From the NCBI RefSeq assembly GCF_030730925.1, contig NZ_JAVAMB010000014.1, positions 52,252-116,251 on the forward strand: a stretch of 64,000 nucleotides of DNA, given 5' to 3'. The DNA comes from Flavobacterium sp. DG2-3. GTDB lineage: Bacteria; Bacteroidota; Bacteroidia; Flavobacteriales; Flavobacteriaceae. Positions 33,607 through 42,068 of this stretch are shown piece by piece (position 1 is the first letter of the stretch; every line of letters begins with the position of its first letter). Under the pieces are notes generated by a model. That model ran no database searches and had not been told where the DNA came from. It was given only the letters and a program-made list of their open reading frames with translations. The translations under genes were made by a program, and so were the position numbers.

Positions 33607-34434
33607 ATGGAAAAGCAATCTGGATATACTTGGAAATTAGGAATGTTTGTTACGATAGGCTTACTGCTTTTTATAATGGCGGTATATTTTATCGGGAAAC
33701 AGCAAAACCTTTTCGGATCTACCTTTCATATAACATCCCAGTTTAAAACAGTAAGCGGTTTAGAAGTCGGAAATAACGTTCGATTTTCTGGAATTAATGT
33801 CGGAACCGTAGAACAAATTCAGTTAAAAAATGACTCCACAGTTGTAGTGGTTTTAGTAATGAAAGAAGAAGTTCGAAAATTCATTAAAACCGATGCCACA
33901 GCCAGTATTGGTTCTGATGGTTTAATGGGAGACAAAGTGCTGACTATTTCTCCAGGGGCAAAATCTCAAAAAGTTATCGAAGACAACGGACAGCTTGCTT
34001 CTGTAGACGGAATTGAAATGCACGATATTATGAAAAGCGTGAAGAAAAGCGTGGATAATATAGGCGTGATTTCAGATGAAATAGCCATTTTCAGCCACAG
34101 CATGAACAACGGAAACGGTGCTTTGGCAAGATTGGTCAAAGATGATAAAATGGCCAACAGCGTTTCGAATACGCTTTCTAACCTAGAAACCGGAACAAAA
34201 GGTTTTAGCGAAAACATGGAAGCTGCAAAAAGCAATTTCCTTTTTAGAGGCTACTTCAAGAAAAAAGAAAAGGAAAAAGAGAAAAAAGCGGAAGAAAGAA
34301 AAGAAAAACAAGAGGAAAAGAAAGAAAAACAGGAAGAAGCAAAAGAAAAAGCCGCTAAAGAGAAAGAACAGAAAGAAGAAGCTAAAAAAGAGAAGAAAGA
34401 GGAACAAAAGCAGGAAGAAGCTAAGAAGAATTGA
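33607..34434 (+). CDS. MCE (MlaD-like) protein with Lys/Glu-rich tail
   Basis: This is a 275-residue substrate-binding component. One membrane anchor (about 10-27) is followed by a single MCE domain (about 37-115, FKTVSGLEVGNNVRFSGINV and GLMGDKVLTISPG), then a helical stretch, and from about 218 a tail of nearly only Lys, Glu, Gln and Ala. The tail has a period like a single charged alpha-helix. MCE proteins ferry lipids between inner and outer membranes. The tail is unlike E. coli MlaD and is discussed in the findings. Confidence 0.88.
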   Translation: MEKQSGYTWKLGMFVTIGLLLFIMAVYFIGKQQNLFGSTFHITSQFKTVSGLEVGNNVRFSGINVGTVEQIQLKNDSTVVVVLVMKEEVRKFIKTDATASIGSDGLMGDKVLTISPGAKSQKVIEDNGQLASVDGIEMHDIMKSVKKSVDNIGVISDEIAIFSHSMNNGNGALARLVKDDKMANSVSNTLSNLETGTKGFSENMEAAKSNFLFRGYFKKKEKEKEKKAEERKEKQEEKKEKQEEAKEKAAKEKEQKEEAKKEKKEEQKQEEAKKN

Positions 34435-34448
34435 TTTTTTTTTAGAGA

Positions 34449-34535
34449 GTCCTTAGTCCTTAGCTGTTAGTCCATAGTCCATAGTACAAAGCTTAAAAGC
34501 TGAATGACAAGAACTAACAGCTAAGGACTAAGGAC
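34449..34535. repeat. Perfect 23-bp inverted repeat between the MCE and AsmA-like genes
   Basis: The arm at 34449-34471 (core CCTTAGTCCTTAGCTGTTAG) is exactly mirrored at 34513-34535 with a 41-base loop. The arms themselves contain a direct duplication of CCTTAGT. No T-run follows, so it is more like a repeat or RNA processing hairpin than a simple terminator. Confidence 0.8.
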
Positions 34536-34577
34536 TAAAAGGTAAGGGACTTCTCAAGAACCACAAATTAAAAGTAT

Positions 34578-37397
34578 ATGCCTAGTACATTCAAACATAC
34601 CGCCATTAAAGTTTTAAAAATTACTGGAATTTCGATTGCGGTAATTTTGTTTTTGCTATTTATTATTCCCTTGCTTTTTCCTGGAAAAATTGCTTCGGAA
34701 GTAAAGAAAATTGCCAACGAAAGATTGGACACCAAGCTGGATTTTACCAAATCTAAGCTTTCCTTTTTTACGCATTTTCCGTCGCTGACCGTTTCTCTAG
34801 ATGATTTGTCTATGACGGGTTCTAAACCTTTCAGCAATGATACTTTATTGAAAGCCAATCAGGTTGCTTTCGGAATCGATATCAAGAGACTGCTTTTTGA
34901 TAACGAAGTCAAAATAAACAAACTGTATGTTTCTGATGCGCTGATTAATATTATGGTCAACGAAAAAGGTCAGGCCAATTATAATATTTATGTCGCTCCA
35001 GAAGATAGAAATAAAAAAGAAGATCCAAATGCTCCAGAAGAAGGAACAGCCATTCGATTGGAACGTATTGATCTGCAAAACTGTCATGTAAAATATAACG
35101 ACCGTTCAGCTAAAATTCTGGTCGATGCAAAAGGTTTTAATTATGTTGGAAAAGGAAATCTGAGCGAGGACATTTTTGATCTCGCGACTGATGCGAAAAT
35201 CGATAATCTGGATTTCTTTTACGACCGAACCGGTTATTTAAGACGAAAAAAAGTCAGTGCCGATTTAATTACCCGAATCAATACGCACGCCCTTACTTTT
35301 ATTTTACAGAAAAATGAACTTCATATCAATAAACTGCCGCTTAAATTTACTGGTTTATTCAGTATTTTAAGAGACGGATATAAAATTAATATCAAAGCCG
35401 CTTCAGAAAATACAACCGTAAAAGATTTACTTTCTGTAATGCCACCCGAATATCTAACTTGGCTTGAAAAAACTGAAATTTCAGGAAGAAGCGATTTATT
35501 GCTCAGTTTTAAAGGAGATTATAATGTTCAGAAAAACCAAAAACCAAACTTGGCATTCAATTTAAAAATTAATGAAGGTTCGGTAAATTATAAAAATGCC
35601 CCAGTTCCTTTAACTGATTTCCAAATGGATTTGAATGCGTTGCTTCCATCTTTAGATACCGAAAAATTATTGGTCAATTTGAGAACATTCAAATTTAAAG
35701 TGGGCGAAAAAGATTATTTTAATGCTTATCTACACAGTAAAGGTCTAAGCGAAATGTCGATTAATGCAAGTGTGAAAGGTGCATTAGACCTTGCTGTTGT
35801 TGATGCGGCTCTAGGATTAGAAAAAATAGACCTGAAAGGAATTTTAAAAACCGATATTCAGGCGCGAGGGCTTTTTAGCACTTCTAAAAAATTATTTCCA
35901 AAAACGATAGGCGGAATTTCACTCCGAAACGGATGGATTAAAACAAGCTATTATCCTAATCCAATTACCAATATCACTTTTGTGGCCAACATGCTCAATA
36001 AAGCGGGAACGTATCAGGATCTGATTGTTGCCGTGGCACCCGCCTCTTTTACTTTTGAAGGAAATCCGGTTTATGTAAATGCCACTTTATCTGATTTTAG
36101 TGATTTGGCTTATAATGCCAAAATTAAGGGCGAACTGAATGTGGGCAGAATTTATAAGGTTTTCTCGCAAGAAGGTGTTGACATAACGGGTTATGCCAAA
36201 GCCGATCTTTCTTTAAAAGGAAAACAAAGTTATGCCACAACAGGACAATACGATAAACTAGACAACAAAGGAACATTATTGCTTAAAAATATAAAAGCAA
36301 CGTCAGAATTGTTTCCGAAAGCATTCTTTATCAAACAAGGAAATTTCCGTTTTCAAAATGAAAAAATGTGGTTTGAGAAGTTTAATGCTACTTATGGAAA
36401 ATCAGATTTTGACATTAATGGCTATCTGCTCAATACGATTAATTATTTCTTAGAATCGAAAGGAACTCTGAGCGGCAATTTCAACTTAAAATCTAAACTG
36501 ATTAATGTTGACGAATTTATGGCGCTTGAAACTGGCGAAAATAAAGACCGTAATATTGAAGTCGAATACGCCAAAGAAGATCATCCAAAAATGAGCGGCG
36601 TAGTTATTATTCCGAAAAACTTAAATGTCAATTTAGATGCAAGTGCAGACAAAATTGAATACAATAAATTAGTTTTTAACAAACTAAACGGAAAAATTGG
36701 AATAAAAAAAGAAGGATTTTACTTAGAAAACATTACCTTTAATATTATTGACTGCATTTTAGGAGTTAATGCGCTGTACAAGGACGAGTCTCCAACTTCT
36801 GCACATTTTGATGCACATTTTACAGCTAAGGATTTTGATGTTCAGAGAGCATACAAAGAAATTCCGATGTTTCATGATATGGTTACTGCAGCTGAAAAAG
36901 CACACGGAATAATCTCTGTCGACTATAAAATAAAAGGAGATCTGAATGGAAATATGGGCCCTATTTATGAATCTATGCAAGGCGGAGGAACCATTAATTT
37001 GCGTGATGTAAAAATTAAAGGACTGAAACTTTTTGATGGAATTAGTTCTAAAACAGGACAAAACGGTTTGAGCGATCCAGATATGGAAGGAATCGAAATC
37101 AAATCGACTATAGATAAAAATCTTATTAGTATTGAGCCATTTACCTTTACCGTGGCCAGTTTTAAGCCAACAATTAAAGGAACTACAAGCTTTGACGGAC
37201 TTTTGGATCTCAGAATGCGTTTAGGTCTTCCGCTTTTCGGAATCATAGGTTTTCCGATTGTAATTACAGGAACCCACGAAGCTCCAAAAATTAAAATATT
37301 CAGCAAAACGGGACAAGAAATTAATCCTGCTGTTTATGATGAAAAAAACAATAAAGTTATTCGAAAAGAAAAAGTAAGCAAAACTCAAAAAAAATAA
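34578..37397 (+). CDS. AsmA-like membrane-anchored protein
   Basis: This 939-residue protein has one N-terminal membrane span (about 12-33) and a long periplasmic body of beta strands. The N-terminal LDTKLDFTKSKLSFFTHFPSLTVSLDDL is the AsmA signature, and the C-terminal FKPTIKGTTSFDGLLDLRMRLGLPL is the AsmA_2-type end. AsmA-like proteins are thought to bridge the two membranes for lipid movement. It follows the MCE transporter on the same strand after 143 bases, which supports a joint role in outer membrane lipid supply. The next gene overlaps its stop by one base. Confidence 0.88.
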   Translation: MPSTFKHTAIKVLKITGISIAVILFLLFIIPLLFPGKIASEVKKIANERLDTKLDFTKSKLSFFTHFPSLTVSLDDLSMTGSKPFSNDTLLKANQVAFGIDIKRLLFDNEVKINKLYVSDALINIMVNEKGQANYNIYVAPEDRNKKEDPNAPEEGTAIRLERIDLQNCHVKYNDRSAKILVDAKGFNYVGKGNLSEDIFDLATDAKIDNLDFFYDRTGYLRRKKVSADLITRINTHALTFILQKNELHINKLPLKFTGLFSILRDGYKINIKAASENTTVKDLLSVMPPEYLTWLEKTEISGRSDLLLSFKGDYNVQKNQKPNLAFNLKINEGSVNYKNAPVPLTDFQMDLNALLPSLDTEKLLVNLRTFKFKVGEKDYFNAYLHSKGLSEMSINASVKGALDLAVVDAALGLEKIDLKGILKTDIQARGLFSTSKKLFPKTIGGISLRNGWIKTSYYPNPITNITFVANMLNKAGTYQDLIVAVAPASFTFEGNPVYVNATLSDFSDLAYNAKIKGELNVGRIYKVFSQEGVDITGYAKADLSLKGKQSYATTGQYDKLDNKGTLLLKNIKATSELFPKAFFIKQGNFRFQNEKMWFEKFNATYGKSDFDINGYLLNTINYFLESKGTLSGNFNLKSKLINVDEFMALETGENKDRNIEVEYAKEDHPKMSGVVIIPKNLNVNLDASADKIEYNKLVFNKLNGKIGIKKEGFYLENITFNIIDCILGVNALYKDESPTSAHFDAHFTAKDFDVQRAYKEIPMFHDMVTAAEKAHGIISVDYKIKGDLNGNMGPIYESMQGGGTINLRDVKIKGLKLFDGISSKTGQNGLSDPDMEGIEIKSTIDKNLISIEPFTFTVASFKPTIKGTTSFDGLLDLRMRLGLPLFGIIGFPIVITGTHEAPKIKIFSKTGQEINPAVYDEKNNKVIRKEKVSKTQKK

Positions 37398-37915
37398 TGA
37401 TGAGTTCTAAATCTCCACATAGCGGCGGTGCATTCGAAAAATTTGCTTCTAAAGTTTCAAAAGCTGCAGGAAGCACGACGGCATTTATCAGTGCGTTTAT
37501 TATCGTTTTGGCGTGGGCAGTTTCGGGACCCATTTTCGATTATTCTGAGACTTGGCAATTGGTCATCAACACTGGAACGACAATTATTACTTTTTTGATG
37601 GTTTTCTTAATTCAGAAAGCGCAGAATAAAGATTCGCTTGCCATTCAGCTAAAACTAAACGAGCTCGTAGCTTCCAACGAATTATCAAGCAACAGCCTTG
37701 TTGATATCGAAAATATGACGGAAGAAGAAATGATCATTATTCAGAAATATTATCACCATTTGAGCCAATTGGCAAAAAAAGATAAAAGCATTAGAACGTC
37801 CCATTCTCTTGCAGAAGCAAATGAACTTCATAGCCGTAAAAAAGAAAAAAATACCAAACCAGATAACACTAAAAAGATTGCCAAGAATACCACTAAAAAA
37901 ATAACCAAAAAATGA
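37397..37915 (+). CDS. Small membrane protein, low-affinity iron permease family
   Basis: This 172-residue protein has two spans (TTAFISAFIIVLAWAVSGPI and a following TGTTIITFLMVFLIQKAQNKD) and a long charged tail rich in Lys and Thr. The pattern FxxFAS..AGxxTAF and the LIQxxQNRDS-like box fit the low-affinity iron permease (PF04120) family, named from yeast Fet4 but of uncertain role in bacteria. The start overlaps the AsmA-like stop by one base (TAATG), and the stop overlaps the next start by four bases, so translation is coupled. Confidence 0.8.
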   Translation: MMSSKSPHSGGAFEKFASKVSKAAGSTTAFISAFIIVLAWAVSGPIFDYSETWQLVINTGTTIITFLMVFLIQKAQNKDSLAIQLKLNELVASNELSSNSLVDIENMTEEEMIIIQKYYHHLSQLAKKDKSIRTSHSLAEANELHSRKKEKNTKPDNTKKIAKNTTKKITKK

Positions 37916-39111
37916 AATTGAGCTCTACAGAAACGTATTGGCCTTTAAAAAATGCCATAAAACAAAGTTACCCCTCCCTAGATTCTGATATTCACACCGA
38001 TATTTTAATTATTGGTGGAGGCATAACAGGAGCCTTAATAGCTTATAAATTACTCAACGAAGGAAAAAAAATCGTGCTTGTAGACCGTCGAGATGTTTGT
38101 GGCGGAAGCACTTCGGGCAGTACTGCTCTACTCCAATATGAAATTGATGTTCCTTTGCATCAACTCATCAAACTTCGTGGTGCGAGATGTGCCGTAGACA
38201 GTTATCAGAACGGAAAAAAAGCCATTTTTGATCTCCGCAACATAATTGATGCTGTTGGCTGTGACTGCGGTTTTGAGTTCAAAAAAAGCGTTTATTTTAC
38301 TACTTTAAAAAAAGATGTCCCGTATTTAAAAAATGAATTTAAAGCCAGAAAACAGCATGGTTTTGAAATCAGCTGGCTGAGCCGATCAGAATTGCAAAAA
38401 ATGGGGCTGAATGCCATTGCGGGCATAGAATCTAAAACTGCCGCTGTTATGGATCCTTTTAAGCTGGCAAGCGATCTTTTGTTTCATTGCCATGAAAAAG
38501 GAATGCCAATTTTTGACCGCACCAATATCGCTTCTATTCAGCATCAAAAAGGCAAAATCATTGCTACTACAGATTCTAAATGTGTCATAACAGCGGGGCA
38601 TATTATACATTGCACGGGCTATGAAAGTACAGAAACCCTAAAAGAAAAAGTGGTCGATTTAAAAAGCACTTACGTTATTGCATCAGAAAGTCAGCACGAT
38701 CTTCCGGAGCATTTTAGAAATACTATTTTTTGGGATACTGCAGCGCCTTATCATTACATTAGAACTACAGAAGATAATCGCATTATTATGGGCGGCGGCG
38801 ACGAGGATTTTAAAGATACTACGAAACGCGATAAACTGCTTCCTAAAAAAGAAGCCTATCTTTTAAAACAATTCTTTAAACGATTTCCAGACTTAAATTT
38901 CAAAATCGATTATTCCTGGGCAGGAACTTTCGGCGAAACCAAAGACGGCCTTCCCTATTTCGGAAAACCAAATCCTAGAAAAAATGAGCATTATATCCTA
39001 GGCTTCGGCGGAAACGGAATCACCTTCAGCGTACTCGGAATGAATTCTATTCTGGATTCCATTCATAACAAAAAAAATACGGATTTGGATTATTATCGGT
39101 TTGGGCGTTGA
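37912..39111 (+). CDS. FAD-dependent oxidoreductase (DAO family)
   Basis: This 399-residue protein has an N-terminal Rossmann FAD motif (DILIIGGGITGALIAYKLLNEGKKIVLVD, in part shown, near 30-58) and the C-terminal DAO pattern (YSWAGTFGETKDGLPYFG and GFGGNGITFSVLG). Family members oxidise amines or amino acids. No cysteine-rich Rieske domain follows, unlike some related proteins with this N-terminus. Its start overlaps the previous gene by four bases. The link to lipid transport, if any, is unclear. Confidence 0.88.
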   Translation: MKLSSTETYWPLKNAIKQSYPSLDSDIHTDILIIGGGITGALIAYKLLNEGKKIVLVDRRDVCGGSTSGSTALLQYEIDVPLHQLIKLRGARCAVDSYQNGKKAIFDLRNIIDAVGCDCGFEFKKSVYFTTLKKDVPYLKNEFKARKQHGFEISWLSRSELQKMGLNAIAGIESKTAAVMDPFKLASDLLFHCHEKGMPIFDRTNIASIQHQKGKIIATTDSKCVITAGHIIHCTGYESTETLKEKVVDLKSTYVIASESQHDLPEHFRNTIFWDTAAPYHYIRTTEDNRIIMGGGDEDFKDTTKRDKLLPKKEAYLLKQFFKRFPDLNFKIDYSWAGTFGETKDGLPYFGKPNPRKNEHYILGFGGNGITFSVLGMNSILDSIHNKKNTDLDYYRFGR

Positions 39112-39178
39112 GAAAGGTGCTAAGGTGCTAAGGTTCTGAGTTGCTAAGTTTTTTATATTGAAATTTGCTTATAAAAAC

Positions 39179-39221
39179 TTAAAATCCCCAGGTTTTGAAT
39201 TCTTCAAAATCTGGGGATTTT
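39179..39221. terminator. Bidirectional terminator
   Basis: AAAATCCCCAG and CTGGGGATTTT form an 11-bp stem, extended by TTTTGAA/TTCAAAA near the loop. It separates the FAD oxidoreductase operon from the convergent AraC gene. Short gene-end repeats (AAGGTGCTAAGGTTCTGAG) flank it. Confidence 0.85.
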
Positions 39222-39315
39222 ACTTTATATATCTTGCTTTAGAGCTAACGACATTATTTTTTAAGTTCCGCTATATCCTTAGTAGCTTAGCATCTCAGAA
39301 ACTTAGCAGCTTAGA

Positions 39316-40341
39316 TTACGCAGTAATCGCCAAAGAATTCAAATTAAACTTATATTCTTTTGGGCTGCAATTGAATTTTTGTTTGAATATTTTAGAGAAA
39401 TAGCTTCTGCTGGTGAAACCAATGCAGTAAACAATTTCTGAAATATTTAAGTCAGATGTTCTAATTAGAATTTCGGCTTTTAGAACACGCATGTGTGTGA
39501 TATAATCGTTGACTGTGCGGTTGTGAATCATTTTGAAGCCTTCCTGAAGTTTGTTTGGGGACAATCCCGATTTTTTGCTTAATGATTTTATAGAAAAAGC
39601 TTCTTCTGGACTTGATTTTATAAATTCTGAAAGCTCTTTTATTTCTTCCATTTCTCTTAAGGTCAATCCGTTTGATTCATTTGCAAAAGCATGAAGATCG
39701 TCTGAATGCTGTTGAATTTCCATAGCGAGAATAATTCGCATAATACCTTCTTTAAGTAAATTGCGAACAATGCCCGTTTGTGTAATAGAGTTAAGTTGTT
39801 CAATTTTTTCTGCAATCTGCAAATTATAAGAACCTATATAAAAGAAATCTGTTACCTGATTGTTTTCAAAAAAAGTATCTTTCACTTGTTGATTTAATGA
39901 ATGAACTTGATTTGCAGGATCAATTTGAGTGCCGACAATAATTAGGGTCAACTTTGTTTTCTTTCCTTTTTCAAAGTATAAAACATTATCTTGATTTTGC
40001 TTAGAAGTTACAATTGCAGTCTGAAAGGTTTTTAGCTTTCGCTCTTCTCCATTCAATCCAAAACTATGTGCAAGATTACCTTTTGAGCAATAAGCAAAAT
40101 AAATAGGTGACGATTTTACATTTAGAAAATCCAGTCTCACATCTGCAGAAAATGTCATGTCAAACTGAACATAGGAGATATTGTCGTTAAACGAAGCTCC
40201 AATTATAGAACCTTCAGCAAAACTATTTTCAACTTGAAGTGCATACTCATCTAAATCAAAAGTCACTTTTCCGCCAAAACTAGTCTGAAGTTCATCAAAT
40301 ATATTTTGAGTTTTTTCTGTATTTATAGTAATAATTTTCAT
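39316..40341 (-). CDS. AraC family transcriptional regulator
   Basis: This 341-residue regulator has a C-terminal AraC DNA-binding region (about 240-341: IKSLSKKSGLSPNKLQEGFK and ISEIVYCIGFTSRSYFSKIFKQ, then CSPKEYKFN). The N-terminal 230 residues form an unnamed sensor domain of mainly beta strands. It is divergent from the DNA glycosylase gene 172 bases away. Target genes are not evident. Confidence 0.88.
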   Translation of the reverse strand: MKIITINTEKTQNIFDELQTSFGGKVTFDLDEYALQVENSFAEGSIIGASFNDNISYVQFDMTFSADVRLDFLNVKSSPIYFAYCSKGNLAHSFGLNGEERKLKTFQTAIVTSKQNQDNVLYFEKGKKTKLTLIIVGTQIDPANQVHSLNQQVKDTFFENNQVTDFFYIGSYNLQIAEKIEQLNSITQTGIVRNLLKEGIMRIILAMEIQQHSDDLHAFANESNGLTLREMEEIKELSEFIKSSPEEAFSIKSLSKKSGLSPNKLQEGFKMIHNRTVNDYITHMRVLKAEILIRTSDLNISEIVYCIGFTSRSYFSKIFKQKFNCSPKEYKFNLNSLAITA

Positions 40342-40513
40342 GGTTCGCCGGATTTTAAATTATAATTTGCAAAACAGATTATTTCTATCGAAAATCTGAA
40401 ATTCAAAGTTCGTTTAAAGACACACCAAGAATGTTATATAATTTTTCGGTTTTGTTTTATAATTCCTTATAAATGTTTAATTTAAGGTACATCAAATAGT
40501 ATAAGAATATAGT

Positions 40514-40999
40514 ATGAAAAGTTTTTCGTTTGCCCCAATAAGTTCTCCTTCTTCTAAAATTCTGATTTTAGGCACAATGCCTGGAACAAAATCTTTAGAA
40601 CTCAATCAATATTATGGCCATAATCAGAATAACTTTTGGAAGTTTATGTTTCAGATTCTTGGAGAAGATTTTTCTACTGATTATGAAACTCGAAAAAACC
40701 TATTAATCAAAAACAACATTGCACTTTGGGATGTCTTACAATTTTGCGATCGTATAGGAAGCTTGGACAGTGCCATAAAAAATGAAATTGCGAATGACTT
40801 TGAAGAATTTCTAGAAATTCATCCTCAAATAGAAAGCATTCTTTTTAACGGACAAAAAGCGGCGGCTTTTTTTAAGAAATACGTTCACTTAACAAAAGAA
40901 TATAAAACTTTTACGCTTCCTTCTACCAGTCCAGCCAATGCTGGTAAGACTTTCCAAGATAAATTACAGGAATGGAGCATCGTTAAAACCTTATTATAA
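40514..40999 (+). CDS. DNA-deoxyinosine/uracil glycosylase (UDG family 6, HDG)
   Basis: This 161-residue repair enzyme has the UDG-superfamily motif 1 GTMPGTKSLELNQYYGH (about 20-36), NNFWKFM, and a C-terminal LPSTSPANAG motif 2. The Asn in GHNQNNFW and the SPAN loop match the hypoxanthine-DNA glycosylase family 6 group, which removes deaminated adenine from DNA. Length is normal. It is transcribed alone, away from the AraC gene. Confidence 0.88.
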   Translation: MKSFSFAPISSPSSKILILGTMPGTKSLELNQYYGHNQNNFWKFMFQILGEDFSTDYETRKNLLIKNNIALWDVLQFCDRIGSLDSAIKNEIANDFEEFLEIHPQIESILFNGQKAAAFFKKYVHLTKEYKTFTLPSTSPANAGKTFQDKLQEWSIVKTLL

Positions 41000-41087
41000 A
41001 GAATCCGTTAAACCTATATTAGGTAACACACTTAATAAAGGATAAAGAAAAAATCAAAAGTTTTTTAAAATGCAAAAAGAATCCGAA

Positions 41088-41196
41088 GGATTCAAATATT
41101 TATAGAATGTTATGCTTTGTCTTGAGTATGACCCCGAAGGGGTCACATTACTGCCAGGTAATTTTCTGCTATAAATATTTGAATCCTTCGGATTCT
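41088..41196. repeat. Family 3 repeat, copy 2
   Basis: AGAATCCGAAGGATTCAAAT then ATTTATAG at the left mirrors CTATAAATATTTGAATCC then TTCGGATTCT at the right. The centre has TGACCCCGAAGGGGTCA as in copy 1 at 26531. The outer arms match perfectly, better than in copy 1. Confidence 0.85.
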
Positions 41197-41554
41197 TGAC
41201 AGCAAACTATTTTTGCTTCCTGTTTAAAAGGGATCAACATTTTAGAAACCAAAAAACTTCTAAACCACACAAATCCTGTACTCTGCGTAGAAATTTTATA
41301 GTTTTTGAATTACGCTCAAAAGCTTATAAACCTATCTGTTTTATATAATAAAAAATTCAAATATTGAAATCATGTAACTTTTTTCGTTTAAAGTATAACA
41401 AAATTCAACCACTCTCGATCTAATTTTACATCAAAGAAAAATAAGCCATATTGAAGATTTGATGAACGAAAAGAAAAGGCTTTCTTCTTATTAAAATTTA
41501 CAAAGCAAACTGTAAAAAGTTTAGTCTATAAAGAGAACATTGGTTATGTTAGTT

Positions 41555-41604
41555 TATTTTTGGGAAAAAGCTACTCTATAGAAATATAGAGTAGTTTTGT
41601 TTTT
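41555..41604 (+). promoter_or_regulatory. -7 element followed by a strong hairpin with T-run
   Basis: TATTTTTG (41555-41562) matches the -7 consensus. CTACTCTATAgaaaTATAGAGTAG (41571-41594) is a 10-bp stem with a GAAA loop and is followed by TTTTGTTTTT. The hairpin may be the protected 5' end of the 41631 message, an attenuator, or the terminator of an upstream small RNA. Confidence 0.5.
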
Positions 41605-41630
41605 ATAGGCTACCTTTAATCTAAAAAAAC

Positions 41631-42065
41631 ATGAAAATTCAAACATATTACAATCATATACGGTTTTATCCACCGCACCATTTTATCTATTATCCTGTTT
41701 TAATTTTATTCTTAGCCGCTAGTATTTACTTAGGCATTACAACAGAAGATTATTTAATTTGGGGATTTATTAGCGTAATCTTTATATTTCTTTTTGCATT
41801 AGCCTATATGCTGCGCCAGCACTATGCTTTAACGCTTCAAAATAGAATTGTGCGCTTAGAAATGCGTTACCGTTATTTCACTTTAACAGGCAAAAGATTC
41901 GAAGAATTTGAATATAAATTCACAGACGATCAAATATTTGCGCTTCGTTTTGCACCAGACGATGAATTGGTTCCGCTTGTAGAAGATGCTTTAAAAAACA
42001 GCTTGACAGGCGACGCAATAAAAAAAGCAATCGTACACTGGAAAGCAGATTACCATAGAGTTTAG
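41631..42065 (+). CDS. Two-span membrane protein, DUF6526-like
   Basis: This 144-residue protein begins MKIQTYYNHIRFYPPHHFIY, followed by two spans (about 20-38 and 44-62), and has a cytoplasmic tail with RIVRLEMRYRYFTLTGKRFE. I recall this PPHHFIYYP start as a Bacteroidota family named DUF6526; the name is from memory. Its message may begin at the hairpin at 41571. It converges closely (three bases) on the minus-strand membrane protein gene. Confidence 0.75.
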   Translation: MKIQTYYNHIRFYPPHHFIYYPVLILFLAASIYLGITTEDYLIWGFISVIFIFLFALAYMLRQHYALTLQNRIVRLEMRYRYFTLTGKRFEEFEYKFTDDQIFALRFAPDDELVPLVEDALKNSLTGDAIKKAIVHWKADYHRV

Positions 42066-42068
42066 CAA

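Larger units (their letters stand above)
41000..41630. other. Long intergenic stretch with a family 3 repeat and an orphan hairpin
   Basis: 41088-41196 is a family 3 repeat. 41200-41554 is AT-rich with no convincing ORF. 41555-41604 has a -7 promoter match and a strong hairpin listed separately. A small RNA cannot be excluded. Confidence 0.5.

Noticed and set aside
34183..34407. Minus-strand ORF of Phe and Leu only
   Set aside because: It is the shadow of the Lys/Glu tail of the MCE protein.
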